DNA of 64,000 nt from Vanilla planifolia (Eukaryota > Streptophyta > Magnoliopsida > Asparagales > Orchidaceae). A program made the position numbers and the translations under genes. Under the pieces are notes generated by a model. It was not told the origin of the DNA. It saw nothing but the letters and a program-made list of their open reading frames with translations, and did no database searches. This document shows positions 26,567-41,500 of this stretch, in pieces (the stretch's first letter is position 1; every line of letters begins with the position of its first letter). The stretch is taken from assembly GCA_023846275.1 (NCBI GenBank), contig CM043875.1:7328626-7392625 (forward strand). Direction: 5' to 3'.

Positions 26567-29500
26567 CCAAAATCACTATTCCTGCCACCGCCTCCGCCGC
26601 AGCCTCCGCACCACAGGGAACCGCCCGCCGCCGTTTCGAACCGCTCGTGCCCGAACCGGATCCGGGTTTGCCCGAACCGCTGTGCATGAGTCCAGCCAGG
26701 CGCCTACCCAAGCTACCCACCGGATGACCCGCGACCTGCGACCCGCGCCGACCCACGCCAGCCCGCACCGACCCGCGACCTGCGACCCGCGCCGACCCAC
26801 GCAAGCCCGCGCCGACCCGCGCCAGCCCGCACCGACCCGCACCGACCCGCACCGCCGCCGCCGCCGCCGTCGCCGCGCCTCCAGCCATCCGAAATTAGGA
26901 TGAATGAACTTAATTTTCATTATTTTTCTCAGATTTTTAGGAGTTTGTTTGTAATTTTTAGGTGACTTTTAGTTTACCCATGTGTCCTTTAGTATTCCCA
27001 TGTTATGAGTCAAAATGTCTTTTGTACCCTTATGGATTCCTATATAAGGGGGAGTCCTCTTCTGTTGTAAGGGAGATTGAATAGTTAATGCAAGCTTTTG
27101 AGTGTTCTTTGCTTCCATTCTGAGTTCGTGAGTGCTCTGAGTGTCTTTGGCGTGCCGACTCGTCAAAGCTCTGATACTGGGAGGAGGGACGCGAGGTCCA
27201 AGTGGTGAGATGCCACTCCAGTCTATCATCTTCCTTCACCGCTCAACCATCTTCAAGTTGAAACTTTGGTTTTTTCCTCGTCTTACTTTTTACGAGTAAT
27301 TTCCATTCCTAGATCATTAATTTGTCTTCAATATATTTTCATTTTGCGAAGTGCAACTTTTACTACAAATTATATTTTAAGTTCAACTGGTACTTAACCA
27401 ATCTAAGTACTCCCCATTTGTGCGTGTTTGAAAGTGTGTAGCCGTAATCGATTTAGCGACTTCTTAGCCGCTATCGATCCTAAGTTTAGTTAGGATTCAT
27501 TGGTTGGTGCCTTTTGCATTCAACCCTCATCGTATCTAGGTGTGTGTCCCTTAGGGAGACGGCCCTGCTCTTTGTTGTGCATCAGTCACGAATTTTCTAA
27601 CTAAGCAAATTTCGTCTAGTCCTACATCAGGTGGCATGTTGCCGCTGTGATGATTAGCATTGGCAATGAGGTGGTTGATGGTTGGTGATGAGGCATTTGG
27701 CTATGCGCAACAATCAATTAATGGGAATAAATGAGTTAACTACACAACCAATTGTTTGCTAATCTTGTTAAGGGTTGGGTTAGTGAAAATGATAAGTTAA
27801 TGGGGTTAGATCCTAATCTGTTATGAGCAAACCAAGTAGGTAATTTGCCCCAATTTGGTGTTATTGCTTAATAGGTTAACTCAAGTTAACCCTCGACCTT
27901 GCGATCCTCACGTTGCAAAATGAGTAAGATTTTGTTTGTTTCTGGATCGCTATAATTTCTAGTTTAGTTGTTACATTTCATGGGTGTGTGGCAATTTGTT
28001 GGGATGTACTTTTGGAGGGCTTTGTTTGTTGGCTAGAGATTTGGAAGGATGGCAACTGCATGAAGCATTGCTAGAGATTTTTGAAAATAGTAACTTCTTC
28101 AAGCAAGTGGAAGGCTCGACTAGAGTGCACCTATTTGATGACCAACAAAAGGATGAATCAAAATACCTATTACGGGGGATTGCGATAAATGCATTTTGTG
28201 CTATATGGGGTAAGGGAACATTTGTGGAATAACTTGCATGAGTTACTGTATGGATGGTTAAGGTTTATTTTTATTTCTTCTTGAGATAGCTAAGGTTACA
28301 CCTAGGCTTAGTCTCAAACCAAACAGGCCATTTTTAATGCAGCCAGTGTATGTTAGTGCTTTGTATTGCAATGCTTCTCTTTATGTTACAGATTTTATAT
28401 TTAACTCTTTGATCTATTAAGGAAAAATTTATTTTTCAAATATCATATTTTGTAACTCAATTTTTGTATCAACTATTGTGATTGTCCTAACAACAAATAC
28501 TATATCATCAACAAAAGGCATCCTTCGTGGCACTTCTTTTTGAATTGCCCAATAAAAACATGCATGTTCATGTACAATGACAAAGGCTCAAATGGAGTAT
28601 GGATGATGTTTAATTATCATGAGAAAATCTTTGGGCAATCCTTCTTGGATGTTTAAATTCATAGCTTGATTATGCGTCTTTTCAATAACTAAATTTATGC
28701 AATGTTTGATCTTTCTTTTCAAAATCCTTCCAAATCATTTCTTTTTAGACAATTAAATGTCTTTTCAAAACCAATAAAAAATCTATTGATGATCTTCTTT
28801 TCTTATCTTAAACCTCTTTATTAAATTTTTTATCACATATATAAGTTAAATGGTTTCGTTTTGGGCATAACATATACTTGATTTTAAATATATTATCAAA
28901 ATATGTGTGTAGTCATTCACTTTTTTGGTATCAAGATATAAGTTGAAATGCTTTTTCCTTATGTGTTGGATATGTTTTGTTTTATAAAGTATCAAAATAC
29001 TTTTTTCTCATATGATAACTATCTCATATTCACAAATGCATTGAATAGTTTGATAAGACAAGAGAAACATTCTTCTTACATATTTACCTACACACCTATA
29101 TGAGGCATTCTCACCTACCATTTTTTTCATATTTTGTCTTCTTTAGAACCTTACTCAACTTCATTTCATCAATTTTGAGAAAAATCCCAAAATTGTATAT
29201 TTTTTGTGCTATGGCAATCTCCTAAGTCTATCTTCGTGTCATAATTTTTTTTAAAAGCTTAATGAAAGCCCTACAGTCTTCATGTCTTTTGCTCTATCAT
29301 AGATCCCAAAAAATTTCATATTTTACATGTCAACCCTTGGGATTTTAATCATACGATTATCCACTAGCATGGAAAGAGAGCGGTTTATGATAGCATCTAA
29401 TGATATGATACTTCCATCTAAACGAGAACTAATCCTAAATTCCAAATGATTTCTTGCCATCCTTTTCTTTTCTGGGTTTAATATATTGAGCTTAAATACA

Positions 29501-32500
29501 TTTTTTTCATTTTATTGTAAATTTGTTTATTGTTCCACTATGTAGAGGAATTTTGTTGGATTAAATAGTTTACTTACAAAATATGTAGAATTTTATGTAT
29601 TATTACAAATGAGAAGTGATAGCATATATCATAATACCAAATCCCATAAATCTTCATTTATGAATGGCTCATACTTCTTTGTAAACTTATTTCTTATTAT
29701 TATTATTGGGATAATCAACTAATGTTGTTATTGCTTGATTAAACCTTCATGATATCTGTATTATTAATATATATATATGTGTGTGTGTGTGTGCATGTGC
29801 GTGCATACATGTTGCATCTCAATTATAGAAAAATGGAAAGAATATTCTTAATATAAATGATTTCTATTGGCTAAGAATTAATATATTATAATAGCTTTCT
29901 TGTAATTCTAACATATGATCAAAGCTGCATGGCAAAATGCTTGTGCAAACTGATCCGATAAATGTCAGCATGGAAGCCAAAAGAGAGAAAACAAAACAAA
30001 AACAGAAGAAAAGATGACATCAATTTATGTGGAAAGACCCAAGATGGGGAAAATCATGGTAATAGCAACAGATAGCTTCGTTATAAATGAAAATATCTAT
30101 GAGAAAGAAGATGAAATAATATGTGCTATAATAGAAAGAGAAATGGTGGGAGAAAGAAAATATCTAGGAAAAATAATAGAAACTAAGATGAGAGAGAGAG
30201 AGAATTCTTTGTAGCAGCCATCATTCTCTTATTCATATTAGTAGTGACCTTTATGCCATAAGGTCCAAGCAACATTGTGTTGACAAATCTTGTTTAGTAG
30301 TTCTCATGATAGGTTTGGCTAGAATGGTGGCTATGGTTGTCTTTTGTGATCATTATGAACATGATAAGGTGATGAAAGTGAAAGTGGGTCTTGTTAATGG
30401 TAAAACTCTTGAAGCCACCATATGTTGAAACTGGAAAAACACTACTTATTTTGAATGAATATGCGCAAATGGTTCAGAAGAAGCTTACAAAAATCCTTAA
30501 AAGTTTGCATGCACTTCCTTCTCTTTGGTTTGGGCATATGACCCCCACCAGCTTTTACATATAATTCTTCTTAATGTACTACACTATAGGAGTTCCACTT
30601 TCCTTTTTCAATTAAGCTTTTAGCACTAGTCTCGTGCAGCTTGATGTGTTGCATGAACTACCTTGAGGAAGTACTGGAGTTTCCTGTTCATAGATGACCA
30701 GAATGGATGGATTCATGGATTGGTTGTTGTCCTTCCATGAGCATTTAATGTATTTGTAGTTTTGTGAAGATTTTACTCCTGCTTTGTCATATTTGTTTTC
30801 TACATATAACAGACCATTTTTCTGAAAACGTATCAAATATTATCCAACATTACTAATCTATTTATTAGTGAATGAAGATCAATACAACATTCCTTGAAAT
30901 TCTTGGGATGCCTTTATTTAAAATTTAATGAATTTTCTGTGAACTGTCTTTTTTTTTTCGGGGGTGCGGTGGGGGAGGGGTTGGGACCTCAGAAGCTCAA
31001 GCTACCTCTTTTAGCTATTTTTTGACTGAATAATAAAAGGATAGTGGTGTTTACTTTTTATTTTTTGAAGGGTAGTGGTATTTACTTTTAGCTTACATAG
31101 TTGTGTTAATTAACTTGATCTTGTTTTTAAGGTCACGTATAACTTTTTCCACTGGAAGAAGGGAACTCCCTTTTCAGAAGACCAGGGTGTCTACAACACG
31201 TTGACTTGGTGGGAACAGATGGACAATGGAAAGCAACTCACTCGCAACAGAAAATTTTTAACAGTTGCACCCGTGGCCTTGTAAGTAAAAAATAAATTCT
31301 CATCGCTTTGCCTTTCAAATGCTGTTTTTGTAGGCTTTAGTAAATAGTTTCATCAAATTAAAATTAGTTCTTAAAAACTTGTAGGATAAACTAATCTATT
31401 CTTTTTTACTTGTACTATTGAGTTGTTTAGTTGTTTAATCCCTTTATTGCTTTCAAGAATGTTTCTTTTATATCTTGCTGTTTTTGCATTCTTACAGCCG
31501 TCTGAATCTCAGGTTTGCTTATGAGCTTGATTTGATTTGTTTTATTGTCGTGGAAATGACAGCCTGACAGAGCATTGGCTGTCACAATTATGAAGAAAAT
31601 CATAAAAGTTTCAGAAAATAAATAATGTGACAAAGATTTGTTGAGGGAAGCTCGTTAAAAGAAGAAAAACCATTTTGGTGATGTGTTGAAGAATGCTTCA
31701 CTTCACTTTTGTGCTGGAGATGTTATAAGTACAATCCTAGAGAAAAAAAAGTGCTGTTTATGATTAATAGAGAAGGGAGTAGAGGAAGAGGGGCGAGGGG
31801 TGCTTTCCATAGAGTAGAGATTAGGATTTATAATCAGACTCAAAATATAGGATCCCTTTATAAGCGTTATCTCCTTTTGCAAGAGATATTAGCTTAAATA
31901 AGAACAAATGATTAGAGCTCATCAAAATAATGCATTCAAAACCTAATTAATGAGGCAGTAGTCAATTCTGCATGAAGCCATATTTTGCTCGCTGATTCTT
32001 TGTAGCCAACACTTCGACATGTTTAGCAAGTGCTTTTGGCCTATCCATGGAGGCTGAAATGCGTAGTATGTGGTCATATCTTTATCTTTGATCTTCTTAT
32101 ATCCTAAATGCTAGGATGTGAAAAAAAACGTTTGATGCTTGTGCACTATTTGTAGGATTAATGATATTATTAATTGTTTTCAACATATGCTATAAATCTG
32201 GCTGAAGCACATAATATAATTAGATTGTAGTTGCACCAATATGTGTGTTATGGTTTGTCAGGACTTTCACTAAGCCCTATGACCAATTAGTCATTACCCT
32301 TGCATTGATGCATTATTTGGATTCAAGGGAATTAATATAAGCTTAATTATTTCTAAGAACCTAATGAGTGTGGTTACAAAGCAAACATAATAACTTGAAT
32401 CTTCAAAGACCATGGATAAGCATGGAAGGAGAAAGCCAAGGGAATATGCTAGAATTTGGGCTTAGGGGAAATAGTAGTCTTTGAATGAGTAATTCGTGTT

Positions 32501-35500
32501 GGGATTAAGGGGGATGGGAGAGGGAATGGTGTCTATATAAGAGAAAGGTAAATTACGAAGTTTGATTATTTTAATAAATCTTATAACAAATTCAATAAAA
32601 ATCTAAATAATATTTAGACTAGAAAAACCCTTGAAATATGTTTTTTTGAAATCCCTTATGTGATGATATTGTAATGGAAATGTCTAAGATTATTAGGTGA
32701 TTAGGCTCCAAACAATAAGCTTACATCTAAAAAATTGGACTTTAAATTAAAAGGCTTTTCGTAGAAGTCGGTGGGCAAGACCTCACAATGATTCAGAGGG
32801 ATCAACATTAGCTCAAAGGAGCTGCACAGTTGATCATAATGAATCAAATTAATGGTCTAAAAGAGCCTTAAAAACGTGGCCGAGATGAGCCAACAATATT
32901 GATCACCATGGATCAAATATCTAGTTTAAAAGAGCATATATATGAATAATACATGGATCTGTAAAGATGAAGTGGTAAATATGAATAATGCATGGATCGG
33001 TAAAAGACATAGAAGTGTTGAATCACTATATATATGCTCGCATGCATCATAATTATGTATGCATATAATTATCTCATAGTATTAATATTCTATATTATTC
33101 ATATCATTTTTCTTTTTTTGCACTCATATTTGTATTTTTCTTATCTTTTTTGTTATTTTTCATTTCTTTCTTTAGGGTTCTAAATGTCCCTTATGATTTT
33201 TATTTTTGTTTCATGATACCTCATATCATATCATTATCTATCACGAAACCATTGTCAGATTGCCCAGTATTTTATACTCACAATGATAGAGTTTTTACCT
33301 GTCGTGGCTCTTAATCTAGGTGCTAATGACAATAAAAGGTAATCTTATCATGTATCATAGAACCATAGTTTATATTGCCTAGTATCTTGTACTTATGATG
33401 ACAAAGACTTTGCTTATCGTGGCCCTTAATCTAGGTCCTCATGACAGCAAGGGATTATCTCATCATATCAAGTAGTCCCATAATAGGTTTATAGAAAAAG
33501 TCTCATCATATCTTGTTTCACCTTTCTTTTAATCTTATAAATCAATATGTTCATTTAATCTTTTTTCTTTTTTATTTATTTTCATTTCATGTCTTTTTCT
33601 TTATTTTCTTTTGTTTTGATATTGATAACATAACATACACATACACATATATCAATACATAGCTTATAATAATATGCCATTTTATAGATCAAAACATATA
33701 CAGATGAATCTATGTTATGTAATGTGCTTATATCACATCATATTATATAACAATTTCTTAAGTACTTAACAACTAACATATTTATATCAATGTTATTCAA
33801 TTTCTTGTTTGATGATTATTGGATGTGTTTTTTATTGTCTTTTTTTCTTTTATCTACGTTTTTCATATTCTACACAATATCCATTATATTCTATTTATAT
33901 TTGCTCAATTTGCATTCTTAAAGCTTTCAAATTCATATACTTTGCTTTGCCCTTTTTATTCTTTTACATTCCATAAAATTAGATATTTTTCAATATTAAA
34001 AGCACTTGTAAATACTATTATAAATTTTCTCAAAGGTCATTCTGAAATTTTATTAAAATGCTATTCATTCTTTCACATTGTATCGTATGGTCTCTCTCAT
34101 CATACTGTATAATATGCATAGCACAATTATATGTTAGCTAGACCAAATGGATTGATCCCCTGTGCTATATCTCGTTCTGAAGCTAATCGTATAGTGTGAT
34201 GGACTCATCGTACAGTACGTCCCTCACAAGCATTGTGCAATGGTTCAATTGAACTTTGTATTGTTTTCTAATGATAAGTTAATTGTACAGTATGGTAATA
34301 TTAATCATATATCAATTTCTTATTCTATATCCAATATCAAATACATAAATGCGAATATATTTCACGTTCGAGTGTTTGCTCGTCATTTAGGCCGGTAATA
34401 TGATAATTTTGGTTATCATAATCTTCTTATTTTATAAAAATTTTATTTTGAAATTTAAAATAACTTGGAATACAGGAGCATCATGTTAGCTTTAATTGAT
34501 CAGGTCATTGTGCTCTGGCTATCTATAGAAGCAAAGTTACCTTATAAGAAATAAATCTAATTTTTTTCAATATCTGAAAAGGTCCAATATATTTGGGTTT
34601 TAATTTTCTTGCTCTATTAAATTTGATTATCTTTTTCAAGAGATTTACTTTAAATAAGACATGCTTACCTTCTTGAAATTCAAGATTTCCATATTTCTCA
34701 TCAAAGTATTTTTTTAGTGGTTTGAGTAGCTTAAATCTTATCTCTAATTATTTTGATCTTTTTGTGACCTTTGTAACAAAATTAGATTCAATTAATTGTC
34801 TTTTCTTGCCCTTAAATCAATGCAATGTAGATTGGTACTTCTTTCCGTATGAGACTTCATAAGAAGTCAATCCAATACTAACCTGAAAGCTGTTATTATA
34901 AGTAAATTCTATCAAGAGTATGTAATTTTCTCAATCAACCCGAAGTCTAATACACAAAATCTCAAGTCTTCAAAAGTCTTAATATTTCTTTTAGTTTGCC
35001 CATAAGTTTTAAGATGGAAAACTATCTTGAATCTCAATTAAGTTCTAAAATTTTTGTACATATTTCTCCATAATGGAGATGTAAATTTAGGATCTTCATC
35101 ATAAATAATTATTTTTAAAACTCTATGCAATCTCATTATTTGTTGAATATATAGTTAAACTAATTTTTTTTAACAAAAAGGTTATTTTAATAGCTAGGAA
35201 ATATTTAGACTTAATCAATCTATCCATATTATCTATATTGAATCATAACTTGCAAGAGTTTTGTATAGTCCAATAATGATAAAATGGCTAAACATATCTC
35301 ATTTTTATTTTAAAATTGATAATTGTGCAAGAATCTATTATGCTTTTATTGCTAAACTTAACATGTTGATAAGCAAGACATTTCTTGACCCATTTTGCCA
35401 TATCTTTTCGTATTAAGTCATTAATAGTTCCTTCTCAATTCTTGATATATATTATTATATCTAGAATAGATAGAATATTTAGAATTATAGGTTTCAAACA

Positions 35501-38500
35501 ATAATAATCGCCTAATCTAATAGTGAGTATGAATACACAACATATCTTAGAATCTCAGCATATCATACTTATCAAGAGTAAAATTAGCACTTATTTCTAA
35601 CTCTATGAAGCAATATCTGATATTGTTCATCTTGGAGTTGGTCTTCTTTGATAAAACAAGCTAATTAAGCCTTAAAGATAATTGATAAAGTAGGCCAACA
35701 TTCTCATGCATAGCTCTCCAGATTTGCATTCTTTCAATCTTAAAAGAGATATTTTACTAATTAGGCTGTTTTATAAGAGAGCATATAACAATTTTTCTAC
35801 TTAGTGCATCAACAATCACATTGGCTTTACTTGCATAATAATTTATGGTTAGGTCATGATCTTTAATGAATTCCAGTCATTTTTTTTTGTATCAAATGCA
35901 ATTCTTTCTGGGTGAAAAAGTATTTCAAGCTTTGGTGGTTAGTAAACATCTCACATTTTATCTATATACGTAAGATATTTAAACTTTTAAAGAAAATAAT
36001 ATAGTAATTAATTACAAATCATACACATGATAGTTTTTCATATGTGGTTTTAATTTCTTTGAAGCATAAGCAATAACTCTACTATTCTACATCAACATAC
36101 ACCTATCTCTAGAGTAGAGTATAACTAAAGATTTGATATATACATCATACCCTTCTAATAGAACTAGACCTAGTGTTATCAATTTCTCTTTCAATTTAGA
36201 AAACTATTCTGACAATTGACATCTTGTTTAAATTTCATAACTTTTTGAGTCAATTTTCTCAGTAGGGATGTTATCTGAGAAAATTGTTTCACAAAGTTTC
36301 GGTAATAATTGGCTTGGATGAAACTCCGAATATTTGAAATAGAAGTGGGTTTAGGTTGATTCACAATAATAGAAATTTTTTAAGGATTAATAGAATCTCT
36401 ATGGTGTTGATCACATGTTTTAGAAATATTACTTAAGAAAACTAAAATTTGTACTTATAAAACTTTGCATACAATTGAATTTCTCTCAAAATCTACAATA
36501 CAATATGTAAGTGCAAAACATGTTTCTCTAGAAGCTTAGAATACATAAGAATATCATCAATAAAGACAATAACAAATTGCTCCAAATATCTTTTGAAAAT
36601 TCTATTTATCAAGTTTGTAAAGGCTACAAATGCATTTATCAACTTAAAAGGTAATACTAAGAACTTATAGTGTTCATAGTGAGTTTAAAAGTAGTTTTAA
36701 TTGTCTATTTTTTTTTTATTTTCAATTGATAGTACATAGATCTCAAATTTATTTTGGAAAATACTCAAGCATTTTGTAGCTAGCCAAATGGATTATCAAT
36801 TTATGGTATTAGATATTTGTTCTTGATAGTTAATTTATTAAATTTATAATTGTCTGTGTACATTCGTAGGCTATCATCATTTTTTTTAACAAAAAAGATA
36901 GGTGTTTCTCATGGAGACACATCAGTGTGAATAAATCCCTTGTTTAGTAATTCTTGAATTTGAAATTATATCTTTGCCTATTGTGTAGGTGCTATTCTAT
37001 ATGGAGTTTTAGATATGGGCTGGCTTTGGTCTAGGTACTAACTAAATGTCAAAATCAATTTCTTTATCAAGAGGAAGCCTAATTAAATCCTAAAGAAAAA
37101 CATCTAGGTGCTCATAAATCAGTAGCACATCCTATGGCTTAATAAATTTATATCAATAAATACATTAGACAACCTAAATCTTTCACTACTTTTTCTTAGT
37201 ATTCTTTGAGCTTTTAGTGCATTAATAAGTGAAATTGTTTTTCCTTTACCAAAGAAAACTACTTTATTTCCATATAATTCTTTGTTTCACATAATTAATA
37301 AATGTTTGGTGTTCACATAGTCAATTCATGCTCAGAATAATATCAAATTCAAATAAAGGTAAGCTTAGCAATTTTGCAAGAAATATCTTTCCCGTTTCTA
37401 TTTATCTTCGAATAAAAACATTTACTCGAAGTTCATACTCATTTGATTCAATTTGACGATCTATGCATCAAGCATATAATATATAAAAATGAATGTGAGG
37501 TATTTCTATTAAGTAATATAGCTACTAGTAATTGTTGAAAGAATGCAATATTTGTTATCACATCAGTTATGTAGGGAGGATCTTGTTAGGTGATGGTATA
37601 ATACACCATGGATTATCCACCTCAACTTAATGATTGGTTTTGGGTTACACTCTCTAAGTTGGTCATTAAAGCACTCTCTACCTCTATTAAGACCTTCTCT
37701 ACCAACATTATGGTCAAAACTTGGTGGAGAAGATGCTACCTCTGACCCTACCTTGGGGCAAGCTCTAGCCAGATGATTTAGCTCTCCACAGTTGAAACAC
37801 CTGGGTTGGCCTTCCTACTTGGCCTAACAAACCCCAAGGTGAAATTTACCACATTCTACACGGGGTCTCTTTCTATTAGATCCTGTGTTCATTCCATTGC
37901 TATCGACACTGGTGTCATGTCAGCCATGCTTGAAGTGATCAAATTGTTGTCTCTTTTTACTTTCTGAAACATCTTAAAAGGATTCAAACTCGTTGTTGGC
38001 AATGATGTTTCCTTTCTTGTAGTTGCTGTATTGCAAGCTTTAAAGATTTTCAAATCTTGTTCCATTAACTTAGCATGCTTTACAAGTTTAACATAATCTA
38101 CAGCCTTGTAGGTAATCAAATTAGTTCTAATAGACTCTCTCGATTCTTAACGAAACATAAAGCATCTCTAGTCTTTTGAACTCACTACTTGTGCATGACA
38201 AGTTGGGAAGGAAAATCTTCTTTTATAATTTGTCGCTAACATATCTCTTTTCTCCAAGGCTATCAGTTTGTGTCTTATGTTTCTTTAGTTGGCAATTTTT
38301 GAATTATGAATGGTAGCAAGATTCCCACAACCAAATTGTAACTCCATCCAATACTAAGAGAGCAAGTGGCACTTTCCTATCCTCAAGGAAAGCAATACCA
38401 TCAAATATTCTATTTATTTGATTCATCCAATTTTCTTCTTTTAAGGGATCAAATGCTCTTAAAAAAATAGGGAAGTTGCATCCTTTAGAACTGTTTGCTA

Positions 38501-41500
38501 ATTTTTTAGCTCAAAAACTCCTTTTGGGGACTTGGAGAAGAGGATTACATTTGTGTTGGCAGATTTTGCTCTTTCGACCTTCATGTTTCGCTTTCTCTTT
38601 TGTCTTGGGATTCTGCTCCCTTAGGATTCTCTCGTAATTCTTCATTAATTCAAAAGTATGTCAATTGTTTCAATACTAACAATTTAGCTTCTTAATAAAG
38701 AGGCAGCTTTTATTATAATAGTAATAGTCATGTGCATGCTATTCTGTTGTTCTTACTTGAAAGCTCATCCTAAGTTTTCAACCTTAGGATCTCATACTAC
38801 ATTGTCATATCCTGCCAGCTTAAAGATAAATAAGTCTTATAAATACTCCAAAATACCAAGTTTCAAGTAAAAAAAATAGAGCATGCTGTAAATCTTGAGA
38901 ACATAATCTAAAAGAATCGAGCAAAGATGACGAAAACATATCACAAAACTCTAAATCATCACAATTAAACAACTACAAAGCAATGCACAAGTCTCTAGTT
39001 GTTATAAAGGATAAAAGATGAAATAAAATTCTTATACAAAACTTAACATACATGTATAATGTCAGGATCCTCACATTCAAAACATCTCACAAAATGCTCA
39101 ACTAAAATATACTCTTAAACACAATGTCTCAAGTTTCTAGGAACCTGAACTCTGTAAAAATCTATATCCTAATCTATAATGTAAGTAATGGTCATAATAT
39201 ACTTAACAGATAAATTAGTAGTTATAAGCAAATAAAGTAGCATGGAAGTGCAAAATGTAACAATAAATAAGAATAATGCATGGTATTTTTAAAATATATG
39301 GAAGTGTTAAATTGTTGTATAGATGTTTGTATATATCATAATCATGTATGCGTATAATCGTCTCATTTATTAGTATTACATAGTTTTTATATTATATTAT
39401 TTCTTTTCATATATCATATTTTTATTCTTTTCATCTTTTTGTTTTTATCTTATTTTTTGTTTAGAGTTCTTATTTTCTTTTATGATTTTTATTTTTGCTT
39501 CACGAGAATCTATATCATATCATTATCTATCATGTAATTATTGTCCACATCGCCCAGTTTTGTACTCATGATGGCATTATCTCTACTTGTTGTGGCCTTA
39601 ATCTATGTGCCTATGATAATAGAAAGTGTTCTTATCATCTATATTATAGAATCACTGGCTATATCACCTAGTATTATGTACTTACGATGGTGGTTCTCCA
39701 CCTATCGTGGCCCTTAATCTAGGTGTCTGTAATAGTAGAGGGTAATCTTATCATTTAGGACAACTATAAGATTGGATTATAAAGAAAATCTTATATTCTA
39801 ATTTCATTTTCTTTTGATCTTATAGATGAATTGGCTCATTCAATTAATCTTTTTTTTCACACACACAAGCACACATATTAATGCATATTTTATAGATAAG
39901 AATATATGTAAATGAATATATATCGTACAATATATTCATATCATATAATTATTAAGATTAACTAATCTATTTACATCATAGTTATTTTATTTATTTACTT
40001 GATAATTTTAAGTTATCTTTTTTGTTATTTTTTATTTTATCTTTTTTTATTTATATAATATCTATTATATTTTATCAATATTTGTTCAATTTTTAGTCCT
40101 AAAGTTTTTAAACTTCATATACTTTGCACTTTCTATTCTTTCACATATCACAAAATTACATATTTTATGACTTTGTAAATTCTATTGCAAGCATCTAAGA
40201 TCATTCTAAAATTTTGTTGAAATACTATTTATTCCTTCACATCACAACGTATGGTCTCCTTTGTCGTACTGTATGATACACATAGGACAACTTTATGTTC
40301 ATTAGACACATTATTCAGAAGCATTGTGCAATAGTCCAATTGGATTGTTCATCGTTCTTCAGCTATTAAAGCATGATGTCTATACAAAAGGGAGGTAAAT
40401 TGTGAAAATTACAAACTCAATAATCTTTAATGCCAACAACAAAAGTCTTTTAAAGTTTCTACATTATTTATTGTCAATTAGTAAGCATACTATCATTCCA
40501 TTTCTAACACAATATTAAATTCTGCTAAGGGTAAAATAATTAACTTTGTAAAAATTTTTTTCCTTAAATTTCAATCTCTCATTGGATGAACTCATCAGTT
40601 CTCATCTCATTCTCATTAGGTAGTTTAACTAAATGTAGAATGTCTAATGATTTCTGCAAAACATGGAGCATCCAAAGTTGAGAAATGGCTTATAATCTTG
40701 GTTGGGCTTTATCAACACTACATAGAACTACAGTATATGCAGCACCTCGGCTTCTTCCGAATCCTCTACCAGCTCTTCTTAAAAGGCTCTGGGATGTTGA
40801 GGTCGCCTCAAATGCTGCTTTAGCCTTAGAACAAACCCAGACCATATACGATTGAACTCATATGTTCTCGATTGCTATCTAACAAGTGTCTCTGTGAAAG
40901 TTCTCACATTCTTGATATTCGAGGGTAACTATTTACTAGATTCCATATCTGATTTACTATTACTAGCTATAGAACTTGATTTATTGATACCAAAATTTCC
41001 AAACCTATTGTATGCTTTGCCCTTTTTAAAACTCTTCTTGAAAGGAGTACTACAACTGACTTCCAATGACTCATCTTTCACTTTGCCAATCTCTTTTTAA
41101 AACTACAAGGCTTTTATAGTCTCTAAAACTAACATAGCTTGTTATATCATCATTGTATTCTCTACTAGTTTAGTGTAATCTATTGTTTGAAGAGTAATTG
41201 ATACAAGTTGGATGGAAGCTCTTAAATCTTTGCGAAACATGAAACATGTCTACTCTCTTGTAAGCTATCTTGTGCATACATGGATGTGAATTTGTATTCA
41301 TAATCTATCATTATCTTCTCTTTCTGTGTTAGGCTAGCTGATTCTTCTCTTGTCTTTTCTAGAACGGATAATGAAACATACCATTGTTTTGAAATTCTCA
41401 ACAAATTCTCTCTAGGGTATCTCTTAACAGTCTGTTCTTTGAAACAAATGTGGTGACAAAATTTCTACCAGAGATCAACAGTAGCATCAGGTAAGTGATA

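Larger units (their letters stand above)
25179..31131 (+). other. ORMDL intron 1 (5,953 bp)
   Basis: GT-AG intron. It contains the A44 tract, GC-rich minisatellite and LTR-like block at 26,521-27,630. At 27,984-28,232 there is an unexplained open stretch of 82 codons with no recognisable similarity. The remainder is AT-rich, with a (GT)n run at about 29,779-29,793 and no other recognised genes. Confidence 0.9.
32970..40370 (-). mobile_element. Degenerate Ty3/gypsy LTR retrotransposon
   Basis: An old LTR retrotransposon in antisense orientation inside ORMDL intron 2. Two direct repeats of 1.1-1.3 kb (32,970-34,280 and 39,255-40,365) bracket an internal region. Read on the minus strand, that region gives, in order, gag (38,430-37,900), a CCHC knuckle (37,799-37,758), RT (36,960-36,540) and integrase (about 34,920-34,840). 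The gag-pol order with RT before integrase identifies Ty3/gypsy. No long frame survives, so the copy is inactive. Exact ends and target duplication were not found. Confidence 0.85.

Noticed and set aside
26444..26903. Open frames with poly-Lys or poly-Phe and Arg/Pro-rich tails
   Set aside because: They are produced by the A44 tract and the GC-rich minisatellite. No domain or conserved start is present.
27984..28232. 82-codon open frame in ORMDL intron 1
   Set aside because: No recognisable similarity, no splice-site or promoter support, and the length is compatible with chance.
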